Positions 49,276-62,300 of a stretch of 64,000 bases of DNA are shown here, one piece after another; positions within the stretch are counted from its first letter, which is position 1, and every line of letters begins with the position of its first letter. Below the pieces are notes generated by a model. The model had not been told where the DNA came from and ran no database searches. It saw nothing but the letters and a program-made list of their open reading frames with translations. This DNA is from Phallusia mammillata. Taxonomy: Eukaryota; Chordata; Ascidiacea; Phlebobranchia; Ascidiidae. Location of the stretch: positions 62,001 through 126,000 of the forward strand of contig QLIY01000370.1 in assembly GCA_003260075.1 (NCBI GenBank). The letters are read 5' to 3'. The position numbers were made by a program, and so were the translations under genes.

Positions 49276-51986
49276 TTATGCAATCGGAAACTTTTCGTTG
49301 CGATCATGAGGTGCTGTAAAATCGAGATCCGGGCCCACACTAACAATACCGTGAGGATTAACATGAAGATGACTCATCTAAAAAAATATTGTTACTTGTT
49401 AAACTACCCAGTTTTACATTTTGTCTTGTTTTGATTTTTTGTATTGGGTTGGTCATTTGGCATTGCCCTTTAATTTTTGTTGTGCAGTACGAAAACAACC
49501 TACCATGTAGTGTTTTCTGATGTGATCCATATTGATCGTTTCTCTAAAGGCAGGAATTTGATAGAGTTCCCTTAGGTAACTCCAGATATTCGTGTAATCA
49601 ATGATACGTTTCTTGTTGCACTGCGACAAACAGATAAGAAAAGTTAAAAAAGAGATTATTTTATCAAATACGTTACAACGTGGTCTCTTATTTTTCATTC
49701 AATTGGAATGGTTTACCTTAAAATGACCATGGTAAACTTGATCAAAGCGAACCAGTGTAGTAAAGAAGCGTATGTCAGCTTCTGTGATACGATTTCCAAC
49801 CAGGTATCGCTGTTTCGACAGCAATTCTTCTGCCTATAAAGAGACAAGCAATATCTGACGTAAGTTGACAAACTTCAGAATTTAAAAGGTGTTTAAACGC
49901 ATTATTCCTGTTTAGCCTTCCGGGCCCTTATAAAACAACAGAAGGACAATAGATGTAGTGAGTGGTTTTTGAATAGCACAACAGGTTTGTAATTGAAAAT
50001 TGTAACAAAACTGCATTTGCCGATAAATATAATTACTACGTGTTCTTTTATCAACAGATGTTGTAAAAATGTTTTCAACAAATGCTTTGAACTATCGTAA
50101 TCGTATGCACTGTATTGATGGCTTTTGTAACAAACCTTGTCGAGGTTGTCGAACAGATCTTTGGCAGCTTTGTCGTAAGCTTCTTGCACAGTAGCAAATC
50201 CACAGCGATAAACTCCCAGGTTGATATTACTGTAACACAGGAGAATCTTCAAATCAGTGCATCTTGACTTAATGCAAAAAAATCACTTTAAAACATATAG
50301 CCTACGGAAATATCCAGTCGTTCACGGCGTCGATTTCCTTTCGCAGTTCTGTCGGGTAAAAATCCAACGCTCTTTGCTCGTCACTGGCACTGAACTCGTT
50401 CAACGCGCAGTTAAACATTCTGATAATCTCACTTGACTCGTTGTTGACGATCTTTTTGGCCTTTTTATCAAACAGTATGGGAACCGACACGCGCCCAGTA
50501 TAACCTAGATTAGAATGTCCAAACGAGTCAATGTTTTTTAATAATGATATGAAGGGTAATTTTTAAGATTATTACAAACATTATTTTATTGTCAGTAAAG
50601 AAAGATAAAAACGGTAATACAGTAAACCTTGGTTAATCCAGACCGTTTGGATCAAAACATTTGTCCGGGTGAGGCGAAGATTAACCGATGTCGATTAGTT
50701 AAAACCTTTCCACATTACAAATCTTCAAGTTTAACCCGAATTAGACGAAGACCCGAACTAGCCGAATTGGGTTTAACCAAGGTTACTGTATGCATAAATT
50801 CATGGTATAAGAAACGGCAAATTTTAGTTTAAGGGAATTTAAACGACTCGTTTAGACTAACGTAAAGCGACGACCCTTTTGTCTAAAGTCATATTTTGGT
50901 CTCAAATTTCATATTCGTATTACTGTTATCTTACTCACCAGGAACCACCTTTTCATAAATATCACGCAACCACTGTGCGTCGTAAATTGGATCCTTCTCG
51001 CAACCAGGGGTCTAGCAAAATACGAACCACGATAAATCAATCGTAAATTAAAAACACACCCGTTTGATGCTGTTTCAAAAATGGGCAACACAATAACTGC
51101 TTACCTGGTCATTAAACCGCCAGCCCTTTTCCAACATTAAAAAATCGACCACTGTAAAGGTGATCGCATTTTCGAGTCCCTTCATTCTGTTGAGATATAC
51201 AAAAGACAAAACATTGACCGAGGTATTCAAAGTTTGATTTGCCGTTACCGAGCGTGTTTACAGACGTGCGGTTAACAATGAAACACGGACCCAATCAACA
51301 CTAACTTTAAAGCTTTATATGTTGCGTTCAAATTTATCTGACTTTTGTTCGGATAATGGTGCCCTTTATTGTCAGTGATATGAGCAAAAGCAATTGAAAG
51401 CCCTGCATATAGCAAAAATATTCGTTGAAGTAATAAAGCGATATCAAAAACCCTAACCTGCATTTACATTGCAGCATAATGGATATCGATTTAAGAAAAT
51501 AACATCTGTTTTTATTGTGGTGCCAATTTCCTGTTTACCAGATCGCTTTGTGCAAGCAAACATTTTGTTTTAGATTCTCAATATTATTTTGCTTACTTGC
51601 GTGTAATAAGCGTACGATGAGCCCATGGACAAGCATAAGAAACATACAGATGGTAACGATCACTTTCGGGAGGAAATTCTCCACCTTCTACACAAAAGAA
51701 TGGCTGGTTACATGGTGCTGTTTTTGATTATACGCAAGTAGGCTTTTAACTGACTATTTTGTTGTATAACATTGTAGCGTAGTTTAAACCGAAATCCTTA
51801 TTACGTACCTTTAATTTCGTCTCTAAAGGCAGGGTCCGTACGCACGAATTCCCCTTTTTCGTTCATCGACGGTTTTGACATTTTTACAGTTGCTGAAACA
51901 CTTAGTTGTCGACTCACAAGTGCAGTGTAAAATCCGCCTCCAGCAGAAGCAAACTTTCTTAAATAACTGACTTTATCTCCTAGCAT
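49276..51986 (-). CDS. Glutathionyl-hydroquinone reductase, tandem copy 2
   Basis: Exons on minus: 51986-51809, 51687-51597, 51186-51105, 51011-50939, 50504-50306, 50229-50136, 49833-49717, 49620-49504, 49377-49276. Exons 2-8 have exactly the lengths of copy 1 (91, 82, 73, 199, 94, 117, 117). Motifs: [15 protein letters not shown] with the active-site Cys, [90 protein letters not shown], then [16 protein letters not shown] in the last exon, ending KFPIA. All phases agree and no lesion is seen. The frame extends upstream of an inner [12 protein letters not shown] start with [12 protein letters not shown], parallel to copy 1, so a 35-residue presequence is plausible. Probably a functional cytosolic or mitochondrial enzyme. 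Confidence 0.94.
50621..50788. mobile_element. Pogo/Tigger-like MITE with TA duplication
   Basis: The inverted ends are CAGTAAACCTTGGTTAA and CAGTAACCTTGGTTAAAC, flanked by TA on both sides. Such ends and the TA target suit the pogo branch of the Tc1/mariner group. 168 bp, non-coding, in an intron of reductase copy 2. Confidence 0.85.
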
Positions 51987-52934
51987 CGAAACCTAATCTA
52001 GCATAATAGTTAGTTTTGGAGAATAACGCATTTTGTGTCAACAACCAGCATGAAAACAAACACATTTGTAACATTATGAAAACCGAAAACCAGCTGCTCG
52101 TTTTTCAAAAATGTGTATTGGGCAACGAAGCAGAACAGCGGTACGAAAAAGGTTTGGCACCATAGATAGGACTAAACGTTTCTACTGTAACGTCCAACTG
52201 TGTTTGCCCATATGTTTTACTATATTTAATATAGACAATACAATAAACCACACTAAATACCAGAACGCATAAGCTTTAGTGTCTTAAAAATAATGCTATC
52301 AATACCAAACACAAAACTTGATTTTTGCAGTCACACTAAATGCTCTGCAAAACGCATTTAGAAAAACTCGGTTCAAATATGATGAACTTGCAATGTCTTA
52401 AGTTAAGCAGCTGTACGAGGTGTTTAAAATAACAAAAAAGCAGCTGTAAGATACGAATTATTACTGCTACGGTCCACAGCAAAACATGTTATTAAGCTGA
52501 ACCGTAGCTGCAAGACGTGTCTGTCCAGTGAATACAACCACAACTTTCAAAACGCTCTGCCCTGCTATGTCCATGCGCCACGCGCGCACACACACTTCGA
52601 AACTTTCAAAACACGCCATTTCTTTCGCGTTGTGCGACGCCGGGTTTGCCTTTTTTTGTGCTGCCATGAAACACGAGACCATTATTATTTTGAACACTTT
52701 TGTTCGCTCCTTTTTTATTTGTATTTGACGACTAAACACCCAAAACTGGACGTTGTTGTATTATATATAAGTACGACAAAAACAGCGAACAGTTTTTTGT
52801 TACAAAACCACAAACTGAGTGTAGATATACAGCAGGAACGTGCCTGTTCCATAAAAATTACTTTATTAGTACTGCAAATGGGTTTAAAAATTGTATTACA
52901 ATAAAGCCAATGGAATAAATTGGAACAAAACATC
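51987..52934. other. Intergenic between reductase copies 2 and 3
   Basis: No supported gene. Frames near 52467-52739 and 52632-52904 have no motif and overlap on opposite strands. Confidence 0.6.
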
Positions 52935-55900
52935 TTAAAAAATGGGAAACTTTTCGTTGCGATTGTGTGGTGCATTGAAATCCAGATCTGGTCCAATGCT
53001 TACTATGCCGTGAGGATTAACATGAAGGTGACTCATCTAGAAAAAAAGAAAGCAATATTTTCAAAAACAAAATCATCTTACTTTAAACCAAACTTTTAAA
53101 TGAAGAATGCCGCTTGCATGTATTATACAGTTAGGCCCACATGTTGCTTTGTATTATGTAATGCTTCGATTTGCTCAACTCAACTCATTATTAAAAATGA
53201 GAAATATTTTGTAACCTACCATGTAGTGCTTTCTGATCTGGTCAATATCGGTTGTCCCACAGAAGGCAGGAATTTGATAAAGTTCTCTGAGGTAGGCCCA
53301 TATGTTGGGATAATCTATGATGCGTTTCTTGTTGCACTGTAAAAGGCGATGTGTTAAAGGCAATGAAAATTTTTGCTACACGATTTTACAGGGCGGGCTG
53401 CAACGGATTGACGAAATTGGGTTGCTCTTACAGGGTACAGTTAATATGAACAAACTCCAATACTGATAAATATGCAGACCAACTAACAAAGCATACTGTT
53501 ATATAAATCTTATAAGTATACCAGACCCTTTAAAGACGTTATACCAAATCTGTCGGTCCTTCAACATTAATTTAGGAAACAGTAAGTTATCCACAACTGC
53601 TAGTTTTTGAATTAAATGAAACTAACAACCAAAACGCAAAATAAATTTGCTGTTTGGTAACAGACCACGCATTTTAACTAACAAAGGATACTCCTACAAA
53701 ACAGGATAACATTGAATGTTCCTATAGTGGCGTCACACGTCCGTAACAAGTCACAGCAATAAATCATGTAAGTTTAGGTTTTTTTTGCCTCGAAACGTAT
53801 TGTTTGTTTTTTAGGACCGTATTGCCTAAACTTGTAAGCAATATATCTGTCAATACCCTTACCTTGAAATGACCGTGATAGACTTGGTCAAAGCGGACAA
53901 GGGTTGTGTAAAAACGTATGTCGGCTTCGGTAAGACAATTTCCCACCAGGTAACGTTGCTTTGACAGCAATGCTTCCGCCTGAAAAGGCAACGAAAAATG
54001 TAAGAACTATTGTTTCTTGATAAATGGTTTTTAAAGGTTTTAATGATTTTTTTATACCGGTCCCTTTGCCATTATCTCTAGGACTCGCGGTCCCGAAGAA
54101 ACTGCTTCATGGAGCCAGGGACCTCGGGCCCCGTTTGAGAACCGCTGTGCCAAACCCTTGTGACATTTAAACCAATCGGCAAGATAAGGCAATTACTTTC
54201 TTTACTGTGTTCACCCGACCAACCAAAGTTTTGTAAATTTTAGGACATAATTTTAATATACAACACGATTAACGAGGCTTGTTAGAACAATTTGTGATTA
54301 AAAACTAACTTTGTCGAGATGTAAAATAGATTTCGAACAGCTTGGTCATAAGGTTCCTGTGAAGTTGCAAAACCACAGTTGTACACTCCAATGTTGATGT
54401 TGCTGTAACGATTCAAAAACGATTATAAAGACGACTTTTGGGTTGCTTCAGTATTGAACTGAGTTATGAATTTTGATGCTGTTTTTAATTCACTATTGTT
54501 TTGCTTAGTGCAAGGGTTCCCAACCTGTAGTACGCGTACCACTAGTGGTACGTGAAGGTTTTTTAGGTGGTACGCGAATAACAAAACCTGGATTCACAAC
54601 TTTACATTTTGTTTACAGTAAACAAAAATCTTATTCAATTCAGTTGTGGTGCTTTACAGTTATTTTAGTGGGCCAATATTCTTCTTCAGAAGAAAATATG
54701 ATTCGATCAAGTTAGTTAATTGTTCTGCAAGAAGTGGTACGCGTGGCAGTACAGAGCGTCCAAGTGGTACGCGATCGAAAAAAGGTTGGGAACCCTTGGC
54801 TTAGTGCAACCGCCCTGTGTTTACCAGGTTGTGGGTTCTAATCCTGACTCGGCCTCTTGTGTTACCCTGGCAGTTTGACCGTATTGTACAGTCCTGTGAT
54901 GTCGATTCACGAAGCATAAATCCATTCATAATATTGAATGACGTAAGTTCTGCTTCACTTACGGAAAAATCCATGCGTTAACGGCGTTGATTTCTTCACG
55001 TAGGTCACTGGGATAAAAATCTAAAGCTCTTTGCTGCTCGGTAGCACAGTACTTGTTGAACGATTGATTTAAAATGCGGATAATCTCACTTGATTCGTTG
55101 TTAACAGTTTGTTTTGACTTTTTGTCGAATAGAACTGGAACTGTGATGCGGCCATCGTAGCCTAAAACATGTACACAACAACATTACAGAGCAGTTTTTG
55201 CAACATGTGCTGTACTGTAGCAAATGGTTTATGTAGGCCCTACATTGTAGGGGGATATGCAGCAATCGATAGTAGGAAAAAGAGTCAGAACCGAAAGTTC
55301 AAACCGAAAACTCGACCCACATTTGATCCTGAAGTTGATAAATTGGGATACAACTGAGACTGAGTGAAAAATCAACCCCGAATCAAGCCAATTTGTTTCA
55401 AACTTAGGTACAAATTATGTCCGAACCTTGCCTAAATAGAACCCCATTTACAATTGCAAATACGCGTGCAATGCCGAATCACCTCAGAGTTTAAATAATT
55501 TAAGGCCATGTTGTTTGCCAACATTTATTCTTATTCTATGTGCAGCCATTTTATGCCTCATTAAAGCATTTTTCATGGCAGACCTATTTGAAGCCAATTA
55601 AATAACGCATCATGTAGTTCACAAACATAGTAATCATTTATTACCTGGTGCCACTTTCTTATAAACATCTCTCAAGTAATCTGCACCAAATATTGGGTCT
55701 TCTCCACCAGGCGTCTAGAAAAGCATTCCCGCGGGTAGTGCTAAAACAGGTTATGAAAAACAATATTTACCTCTTTGTCAAATTTCCAACCTTTTTCGAA
55801 TTTTAAAAAATCCATTACTGTAACAGAAATTGCCTCTTCGAGCCCCTTTAATCTGCAAAACGAAGCACATTTAGGCTGACCATGACTTGCTATAATAACC

Positions 55901-56343
55901 AAGACTGTATGGTCATAATACTAGCTATAATGTTATACTTTAAATTCCGGCAATAAAGATGTGATAAATAACGTAAAAGTTCAGAAAAACTGCAGACCTG
56001 CGCATGACCAAAGTGCGATGTGCGAACGGACAGGCAAGTGAAACGTAGAGATGGTATCTACCACTTTCCGGTGGAAACTTTCCATCTTCTGTCACAAACC
56101 CATCATGTTACATATGTATTTTGACAGTACTTTCACTCTGCACTGCACTATTCAATTTAAGTTAAAATTTAGGACACAAAATTTATGTGCACCATCTAAA
56201 GCCTAATTTGCCAGAGACGGTATTATTTACATTTTACTAAACAGCAGTTTTTGTCACGAAAATACGTCTTTCATGTTCTTATTACAACCTTGAATCTGAT
56301 TTCTAAACACGGAGTCGTCGATGTTAAGAGTCTTCGTTGACAT
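52935..56343 (-). CDS. Glutathionyl-hydroquinone reductase, tandem copy 3, diverged and possibly broken
   Basis: Exons on minus: 56343-56289 (MSTKTLNIDDSVFRNQIQ), 56088-55998, 55852-55771, 55714-55645, 55161-54963, 54402-54311, 53979-53863, 53336-53220, 53036-52935. The catalytic motif is YVSLACPFAHRTLVM: the Trp after CP is Phe. The exon of copies 1 and 2 reading TPGCE lacks one codon and its Cys (TPGGEDPIF). In exon 6 the spacing before the donor is one base shorter than in both other copies, which shifts the frame after …EPYDQAVRNLF. This is either a real frameshift, making a pseudogene, or an assembly error. The remaining exons keep open frames ([24 protein letters not shown] and an end at KFPIF). 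There is no N-terminal extension. Confidence 0.85.
54511..54798. mobile_element. hAT-type MITE with perfect target duplication
   Basis: Ends CAAGGGTTCCCAACC, inverted at the right. Flanks gcttagtg at 54503-54510 and 54799-54806. The interior repeats gtggtacgcg. 288 bp, in an intron of reductase copy 3. Confidence 0.93.
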
Positions 56344-59300
56344 CTTCGTAGTCGTCTTGAAACTTGGATGTTTTGCAAATCTTGTCAAACCTTTTGAATC
56401 AAAAGACAAACCTGGAAGTCAGAAGAAACACGCGGCCTACCATGGAAGTGTACTCAAATCTAATCAACACGGTGACAAAGACGAAACCCAATTATCCCAC
56501 AATTATACTTATCTTTGGTACAGTTTTGATACTCACTGTTTTCCGAAGATTCATAGTACAGACACAACAAACAAAATGAAACATTGCTTTTGTGGAACCT
56601 CTGCCTTAATGCAATTAGCCAGCATGCGTGCAGAGACGCAACAGACCGGAACGCTTGCAACTATTAGAGAAAGGCCAGAGGCTACTGAAACGACTGCGAC
56701 CACCTGCAATTTTGTGTCATATGGTTTGGGTCTGTTTTTGCATGGATTGAATTATGTCTAAGCTATGTCACTGTAAAACATGCACCACCCTGTACTTTCG
56801 TCGTAACGCTTTACGCTTTTATTCATGGAAAATTTGATAACCTGCTGTTTGGCCTGTAGAAGAAAGCTACATAAAAAGCTGTTAAAGACACAAAAAACGG
56901 TCATAGTGTTCTATATTTTACAATACAAGCTGTCTGAGTACCTACTGACTATTTAAAATTGAACTTTTACTGATATACTTATCATTAAAATGCTCTATTA
57001 TTACTTCTTCACTGACATGTTTTGTTGACGAGAGCTGTGTGGATAAACACACGCAATGGCCCCACCCCATTGAGGCGAGGCACGTACAACCTTTTTCTTT
57101 TGCTATTCGGGTTTGCAAGCAATGTTTGACAGTTATGCAGCAATATGTGTGTGGCTTATAGACATGTGCGTAAATATCGGAAAACTTGGCTGGGGGCGAA
57201 AAAGATGATTGTGCAATGGTCTAATTCCCTGCATAAAAGTGGCACTCGAAATCACGGCAGATGTATTATTTAACAGCACAAGTGCAATCCTAATCTTTGC
57301 TTTCTAAACGGAATATAAGACAGTTGGTAAACGAAAATAAAATTTTGGGAAAGCAGGTTTATTGCTGCTACACCTTTTTTCTTTTCTGTGGTTTAAAAGT
57401 TGGACCTTCCCACACACAAATCCCGAGTCGAGTTCTTTGCGTGCATACCGGCCGGGAGTTAACACTTCTCGCCAAGAAGTGTGTGTTTCCAGCAATCAAG
57501 CAAAGAAACGAAAAATTTCTATCTGCGTGATTACATTGCCTTTATCATTGAAACTGGTGTTTTGAAGGAAGAAAAGCGGATGTTGATGTGCTAATTGCTA
57601 TCAAGTTTATGTGGAACAGTTCATAAAATTTGATTAGGACATGTTTACCAAAGTTTTTAGCATTACTTATGGTGTTATGGGCTTGTTGGTAATCATTATG
57701 ACATAACATAAGTTTCTATTTAAAAAAGGAACTGAAGAAGTCAAAAACTTTGGTGAAATATCTGTTCTGTGCAAATATTGTGTGTGTCGGTTGATTTAGT
57801 TTGGCCATGAGTTTTATGCATTGGATTTTGAATCATGTCTATGTAGATAACAGCAATCAACGAAAAACTGTAGGGGTTAACTTAAACCATACTTAATTAG
57901 TAACGTTGTGTAAGTTTTATGATTGGCCACATCGTAGTGTTTCCGTGTCAAAAGTCCTAGAAAAACTGCTGTGCATGCTTCCAAACTGTTGTGCATGATT
58001 CCAGAACATCGGATGGGCTTTAGCTGTTCACGCCTACTTACTAATTCCTTTGGATTTAGCGATGAATGGCAGAAAAACTGATGGCTTTTCACTACAGACA
58101 GTCAAATTGGAAGTAAGTATCACACAATAAATTCTACGATTTTAAGCAGTTTACCAGCTCTTATTCAACAGTACATTTAACAGGTCCCATTTGGTATAAA
58201 AGGAGCCCTTGTCGCAAGTTAAACTATAATGCAAAAGAAAAGACAACAAAACGAACTTACCATATTTTTAAACATGGGTGGCGTGGCATAAACAAAACTG
58301 TGTGTTGTTAAAATGTGGCTTGTTTCCTACGAACTAATTTAAATCGAGTTAGGTTAGGAGGGTTTTGGTCTGTAACTCATGAAGTATGTCTGTCTGGTAT
58401 GCGACACATTAGTGCAATACACTGCCATATACTTAAACTTTTATCATTGTCAAAGCAAAAACTGCTCGCGAGCCTGGAATTAACACAGGAAGTCATGCAT
58501 TTGAATGGAAGGCAGGATTGCCCTCAACAACAATCGGTTTCTAAACTTTCGAAGAGTGCTGGTAATTTTCCTAAAACGAAACCATGATACTTCAGCAAAC
58601 AGAAAAATGCGCATTCTAACCGGGACTTTGCAGTTATATAGCGTCCGATCTATAGGGATGACGCATTGCACGTATAGTTGGCCGGCGGGATTAAAACGAG
58701 GCCATAATGAAGAAATTTTCCTGCATACGGGTTGTCGATGCGCGCTGTTCCGAACATGCTGACATATGTTCCATACGCGTTGTGCCACTATCAGAATACA
58801 AGGAAAATATGTACTAGCAAAAGCAATGTATTTGCTTGACGTGAATGCAAAAGAAAGTAGATCGTTAGTAAGTTAGTTTATTTGTTACAAATCGGTGATA
58901 GAATAAGAATATGAAACAATATAGGGGGGGGGGAGGTAAGGGCGACAAAGCATAAGATTTTTAGTAGGCCTGTTTATACGAGGTATACTTTAGCATCTGG
59001 GGCTATGTCCATCAGTCATAAAAATGTAAATGAAACTATTTTTGTAATGAATCATTGGTAAAATTAGGCAACGTTGCAAAAAAGGCAGGTTTCCGTAACA
59101 CGAGGGATTGACAAAAGGTTTACAGGATGTTTTAAGTCATTTTCACGTGCAGTATGTTTCGCGGAGCCACCCTCAAACTTTTTGATTGATTTGAAAATGA
59201 TTTGAACATGTTGTGACTAAGTTTGAAACAGGAAAACGTTTTGTCGGGATTAGCAATGCAGTTGTATGGAAGTTATCATAGTCTTGTATGTTATTCACCC

Positions 59301-59350
59301 TATGTGCTGACTTTTGTGCAGTTGCTTGTTAATGGAGTTTAGACTATTCG
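56344..59350. other. Intergenic, no supported gene
   Basis: Three kilobases upstream of both the reductase array (minus) and the secreted-protein gene (plus). The longest frame, 56321-56761, overlaps exon 1 of reductase copy 3 on the other strand and has no motif. A 10-G run at 58924-58933 is probably another gap; I see no repeated flank there. No tRNA or other RNA gene recognised. Confidence 0.6.
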
Positions 59351-62300
59351 ATGCCTAGGAACACAATGTCCCGTGTGAAAACGGTTGCGGGATTTTCCTG
59401 CCTTTCAGCGTTCATTGGAATGTTACTGTTGGTGGAAGGGGCTTATGCCGGTATGTACGTGCACATAACTTGTTACTAGTGGTTCGATACAAAGCGCTAA
59501 CATAGTATAGTATTTTCATTTAGAGATTTTTTTTATACCGAACCTTAAACAGCGCAATGGCGCGCATTGATATGTTTCAGTACTAACCAAGTTGGAGATA
59601 TCGTTGTGTTATTGATGGTTGACTTTCAATTCAATTATTTACGGTTTAGGTATGTAGTGGTGACCATAAACGCCGGCACAAAAAAAGGGTTGACGCTTTT
59701 GCAGTCTTGAGATTTGTTTTAAGAACATACCTAAACAAAACAGTACATTTTAATGGACCCCTTTAAGAAAAATGCCCCCATGTTAGTTTTATATATTTCA
59801 CAAAAATGGTAAAAATTATCCAGGCGTGTAACGTTTTTTCAGAGTTGACACGTTTACATTTATGAAATCCGTTTTGAGAACATACCTAAATAATACAATA
59901 CATTTTAATGACCCTATGTTAGTTTTGTATATGCCTGGTCTTTGTCATTGACTTTTGATCTGATTTATGCGCAGGCTGGGGACACTGGGGCCCGTGGAGC
60001 CGGTGCAGCGCGTCGTGTGATCGCGGCCAACAAACACGCCACCGCCGGTGTTTGGGAAGCAATTTAGCCGCAACTAGATGTCCGGGTTCCGGCAAAGAGA
60101 TAAAGGCATGCCACGATTTGTTGTGCCCATGTAAGTAACATCTTATTTCTATCATAAGCTGCCTAATATTTGAAAACAGCTGCAAGGAAACTACTGCTTT
60201 CGTAGTAAAGTGGATTTTGGTAAATTGATCAAGTTCATCATCGCAAAACTTACGATAGCAACGTGCAAGTAGAGGAATGAATAGAGTTTACAAAACACTT
60301 CTATGGGTTATCGTAATGTGTCTCGCAACCAGTGGTGGGATTCAGCTAGTTCGCATCGGTTCTATAGAACCGTCACACGAAATTTTATGAGTTCAGCGAA
60401 CCGGTTAGCATTACTGATTACTGTCAATGGACTTTTTGTAACAGAACCGACTAAAAATATGACTTTGTGATAGAACCGGCTGACAAAAAATTATTTGAAT
60501 CCCACCACTGGTCGCAACGTTTGATTAGAAAACGGAATCACGTGGTTTTATGACGCTATGTAAGCCAATTCAGAAATGAGAGTCGAGTCGGTTAATGAAA
60601 CTGGTTTGACTCTTTTTTTAACTCACACTCGCTTCATTTTGTGCTTTTACTTTGCTAAATCTATACTTATATCGGACTTCTTAAAAAAAAACGGTTCGGG
60701 GCGGTTTTGGGGGTTGTACTTTTGCTTCGGGTCCCAATTTCAAAAACGCTTTTAACGCAAATTATAGTCCTAGTTGGTTTGTCATTGTAAGCAAATGCAC
60801 TATATCACTAACATATATCAGCTCCTGTATATTTGGTATTTCTGTTTAGCGATCAATTCGCTTTGTCAAAATTGTATGATTGCCTGTAAAATAAGTTTTT
60901 TTTTAAAAAGCCTGGGTGGGCCACATATGTGACGTTGTACTTATATTTCTTATACCGGTAAATTTCTTCAATAAAATCGTGTTAAATGTAAACAATCTTC
61001 TATAGGCTTTTTAAACAGTCACTACCGGATGAGGAACAAAGGTTGGGCCTTACCACGAACGGATTCGTCATATACCAACAATTCCCTTCTTAAAATTAAG
61101 CCAAACAATAATTCAAACGAAAACAACGCACCTCATGAAATCATCTTGTCATCCGTCACGTAGCAAAACAACAACGCTTGTTTGACTGTCAAAATATAAA
61201 CAAAACAAAATATACTTTGAATTTGGGGGGTGATATAACCAATGATTAAGCTATGGCAGAAGCGTTTGATCATTTATTTCCGCCTTCAGGAACAACAGTT
61301 TATCCTGACTCGTTGTGCCATGCAGCATACAGATAGTTTCTTGCATATAACATTGTTTTCGTTCTAACGTGCTAAGCAAAACTATGACAACATTTAAAAC
61401 TCATGCGAAAGTCTCCGTTTAAAATGTAACGTCTGTTAGCAAATCAAGTTTACAAGCTTAAAGTGATTCGGGTTTGTGGTCAAGGGAAAACGTTGTTTAA
61501 TAACCTTTTTCTTATCGTTACGCCTGAGAGCAAAACAATTTTCAGTTAACCCCTTTCCATCCCCTTTCCAATTAAAAAACCAAAATGTAGTTCACCCCTC
61601 AAAGATAGCAAATTACTCCGTTGGGGTAATTGTCCTAAGGCTAAAACCCTCACTTTGGACAAAGTATAAAAACTATGTAAATCAAAAACATAACTGCCAA
61701 GGAACTTGGGTATGTAGAATACATGATGTAGACGTTTCAACAATCGCTGTTGTCATCATCAGTGTATGTTCGTTGAAACATCGGTTGTTGAAACATCTTG
61801 ATGATGTATTCTACATACACACGTTCTCTGGCAGTTATGTTTTTGCTTAAACTTCCTTTTCGAGTCCGTGTATAGCAGTAGTTCTTAACCTTTTGGTGTA
61901 ATTTCCCACTAAAGTCAATCACCCAGTTTGGTTTTTCCACTAAAATCAATTTCCCCTTCTGTTATTTTGATGATAATGTTTGTGAAAACTTTGATGCCAA
62001 ATAAACGGATTTATGACCTTTGAATATTTGAGTGAAACTTAAAACAACAATATATGTACCATGGACTGATACAATTTCCCTCTGGAGGGAAATTTCCCAC
62101 TGGTTAAGAACCACTGGTGTATAATGTTCTTGTGTAAAACGATGTTTGTTATAACATTCTTTTCTCAGCTTACTTGGGATGGCCGCGCATTCACTTCTAC
62201 GGCAAATTCCACGTGAACGACCCAACGGCCAATAACTTTCGATGTTACTTTGACAACGATCGATTTTGTCCAGCATGCGGGTCCTTCAGAGAATACATGG

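Noticed and set aside
51597-51600. Possible GC-AG intron in reductase copies 1 and 2 (acac|gcaagt)
   Set aside because: Shifting by four bases to cgcaa|gtaagc gives a canonical GT donor and continues the frame correctly into the next exon (…LITRKMKGL).
54800-54950. tRNA-like element on the plus strand with ggttctaatcc
   Set aside because: Only a B-box-like motif is visible; no A-box or acceptor pairing, so not listed as a feature.
56321-56761. 146-codon plus-strand frame
   Set aside because: It covers exon 1 of reductase copy 3 on the opposite strand and has no recognisable motif.
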